Notes under the pieces: model-generated
Databases searched by the model: none
The model's input: the letters and a program-made list of their open reading frames with translations, nothing else
What the model was told of the DNA's origin: nothing
Shown: in pieces, positions 12,809 through 14,042 of the stretch
Numbering within the stretch: position 1 is the stretch's first letter
How the letters are laid out: the number at the start of each line of letters is the position of its first letter
Origin: CAYUIS01 sp964444825
Lineage (GTDB): Bacteria; Chloroflexota; Anaerolineae; B4-G1
DNA length: 14,042 nucleotides
Reading direction: 5' to 3'
Assembly (NCBI GenBank): GCA_964444825.1
Contig: CAYUIS010000142.1
Location: forward strand, 1-14,042
Translations under genes and position numbers: made by a program

Positions 12809-13972
12809 ATGCCGCCACGCGTCGCACTCGCAACCGGAATCGTCCTGCTCATCGTCCTCCTGGGCGCACTATTGATCGCCTGTACCTCGATCCTGATCCC
12901 GCTGCCTCCGCCCACACCGACCGCCACGTCCACGTCTACGCCCACCCTCACCCCATCACCGACAGCGACTCCCACGTCCACCCCCACATCCACGCCAACC
13001 GCCACCCCGACGAACACACCAACCAACACCCCCACGCCCACGAACACCCCTTCTCCAACGCCTACCGACACCCCGACACCCATACCCACCGATACTCCCG
13101 TGCCCCCACCCCCTGCGATTCCCTCCCCACTGCCTCCCGCCGAGGGCAACCCCAGTGCAGAGTTCACCCCTCCACCGGACTGTGGTGCCAACCCGGTCCT
13201 GCCTCCCTCGGCCATCGCCGGGAAGCGGCTGGTGGCCTACTATGGTGTCCCCACCGGCCCCGGCCTGGGCATCTTGGGCGCGTATGACACGCAGACTATG
13301 CTGGGGATTCTGCGGGCGCAGGCCGCCGAATATCAGCAGTTGGACCCGTGCGTTGAGGTCATCCCAGTCTTTCACACCGTCGTGACCATCGCCGATGCCC
13401 ATCCTGGCGGCGATGGCGACTATAGTCACCGCCTAACCCCCGACACGCTGCGCTGGTGGCTTGATACCGCCGCCGCCGAGGGAGCGTGGGTGATACTCGA
13501 TATCCAGCCAGGTCACAGCCCGCTGATGGCCGAGCTGAGCGTATTCGAGCCCTACTTACTGGAGCCAAACGTCCACCTGGCCATCGATCCGGAGTTTATG
13601 ATGGACGAGGGTCAGATCCCCGGAACGAACCTGGGACACACCGACGGAGAGACGATCAACGCGGCTCAGGCGTGGCTCAACGGAATCGCTGAACGCGTCG
13701 GCCAGCCCAAGATCCTGATCGTCCACCAGTTTGAGAATCGTATGATGGCGAACAAGGATGTGATCCAGGACTATCCGCTGGTCAACCTGGTGTGGAACGC
13801 GGACGGTTTTGGCGGTCCCGGCGCCAAGATCGGGGACTATAACCAGTACCGCCACGAGGGCGGCTTTGAATACGGCGGCATCAAGCTGTTCTACAACTAT
13901 GACACGCCCGTGATGACACCGGCGCAGGTGATGGCCCTAGATCCTCCGCCCGCCTTTATCGTCTACCAGTGA
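12809..13972 (+). CDS. Lipoprotein with long Thr-Pro linker and uncharacterised C-terminal domain
   Basis: This is a 387-aa predicted surface lipoprotein. A hydrophobic signal (5-24) ends in lipobox LIAC with Cys25. Residues about 33-110 are a Thr-Pro/Ser-Pro linker that would hold the domain away from the membrane. The domain (about 138-387) begins KRLVAYYGVP, continues with WVILDIQPG (227-235), a LAIDPEFMMDEGQ segment (257-269), KILIVHQF (301-308) and NLVWNADGFG (326-335), and ends FIVYQ. Alternating strands and helices with acids at strand ends suggest a TIM-barrel hydrolase-like fold; Asp231, Asp260 and Glu262 are candidates. From memory, actinobacterial lipoproteins of unknown function share the LDLQPG and DPEW-type motifs. 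The ATG at 12809 has GAGGAGA 4 nt upstream. Activity is unknown. Confidence 0.82.
   Translation: MPPRVALATGIVLLIVLLGALLIACTSILIPLPPPTPTATSTSTPTLTPSPTATPTSTPTSTPTATPTNTPTNTPTPTNTPSPTPTDTPTPIPTDTPVPPPPAIPSPLPPAEGNPSAEFTPPPDCGANPVLPPSAIAGKRLVAYYGVPTGPGLGILGAYDTQTMLGILRAQAAEYQQLDPCVEVIPVFHTVVTIADAHPGGDGDYSHRLTPDTLRWWLDTAAAEGAWVILDIQPGHSPLMAELSVFEPYLLEPNVHLAIDPEFMMDEGQIPGTNLGHTDGETINAAQAWLNGIAERVGQPKILIVHQFENRMMANKDVIQDYPLVNLVWNADGFGGPGAKIGDYNQYRHEGGFEYGGIKLFYNYDTPVMTPAQVMALDPPPAFIVYQ
12908..13117 (+). repeat. Low-complexity Thr-Pro coding tract
   Basis: A C- and A-rich tract of imperfect 6- and 12-nt units (ACNCCN) encodes the Thr-Pro linker. The antisense strand stays open as a Gly-Val-rich reading frame, which is a by-product. 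Such tracts expand and contract easily and tend to break short-read assemblies. Confidence 0.75.
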
Positions 13973-13976
13973 GCTA

Positions 13977-13997
13977 CCCACCTCTAGAGAGGGTGGG
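13977..13997 (+). terminator. Hairpin after the last lipoprotein gene
   Basis: CCCACC (13977-13982) pairs with GGTGGG (13992-13997), with a small TCTAGA palindrome in the loop, 4 nt after the stop. Only a short CTTCT follows, so it is a weak terminator candidate. The last 45 nt of the window show nothing recognisable. Confidence 0.4.
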
Positions 13998-14042
13998 CTT
14001 CTGGCTTCGGCGAGACAGCCTGAATGGGCAATACCAACTCAG

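Noticed and set aside
12908..13117. CRISPR-like or tandem-repeat array
   Set aside because: Units are 6-12 nt, imperfect and in frame as Thr-Pro codons, with no spacers.
12604..13215. Minus-strand Gly-Val repeat protein
   Set aside because: It is the reverse complement of the Thr-Pro linker tract; the plus-strand lipoprotein has a signal peptide, lipobox and ribosome site.

Overview
The window reads as a GC-rich bacterial genome fragment, most likely from a Chloroflexota (Anaerolineae-like) metagenome assembly. This is inferred from the long Thr-Pro lipoprotein linkers, the PA14 repeats, the cNMP-binding/PH membrane protein, an anaerobe-type pyruvate:ferredoxin oxidoreductase, and a run of exactly 100 N that marks a scaffold join. 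I cannot confirm the taxonomy without a search. Genes are densely packed, most have clear Shine-Dalgarno sites, and every gene is protein-coding. I see no rRNA, tRNA, CRISPR array or transposase.

Layout. (1) 1-1466, plus strand: the end of porA and all of porB, the alpha and beta subunits of pyruvate (2-oxoacid):ferredoxin oxidoreductase. A strong GC hairpin follows in the convergent gap. (2) 4835-1614, minus strand: a complete ECF-type micronutrient importer in the order fused double ATPase (A), S component, T component; its substrate cannot be told from the sequence. (3) 7252-4966, minus strand: a cyclic-nucleotide-binding protein with two membrane-anchored PH-like modules, and peptide deformylase 4 nt downstream. 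(4) 10306-7338, minus strand: a zinc-dependent phospholipase C-like protein, a GalE-type UDP-sugar 4-epimerase and a GT4 glycosyltransferase. The last two overlap at TGATG. (5) 10435-13972, plus strand: three exported proteins, each behind its own candidate promoter. They are a lipoprotein with a Pro/Thr linker and a beta-sandwich-like domain, a protein with three PA14 domains whose N-terminus is lost in the gap, and a lipoprotein with a long Thr-Pro linker and an uncharacterised C-terminal domain.

How the parts fit. Block 1 is central anaerobic carbon metabolism. Block 2 is vitamin or cofactor uptake. Block 3 joins a membrane sensor-like protein to N-terminal protein processing. Blocks 4 and 5 look like a cell-surface neighbourhood: sugar-nucleotide epimerisation and glycosyl transfer on one strand, and anchored carbohydrate-binding or surface proteins on the other, diverging from a 128-bp shared regulatory region.

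I found no defence island or clearly new multi-gene system. The points most worth a second look are the duplicated PH module in the cNMP-binding protein, a repeat-like insertion that adds about 30 residues in frame to the glycosyltransferase, overlapping divergent promoters with a probably leaderless transcript, the hairpin between the S and T genes of the importer, and the uncharacterised C-terminal domain of the last lipoprotein.
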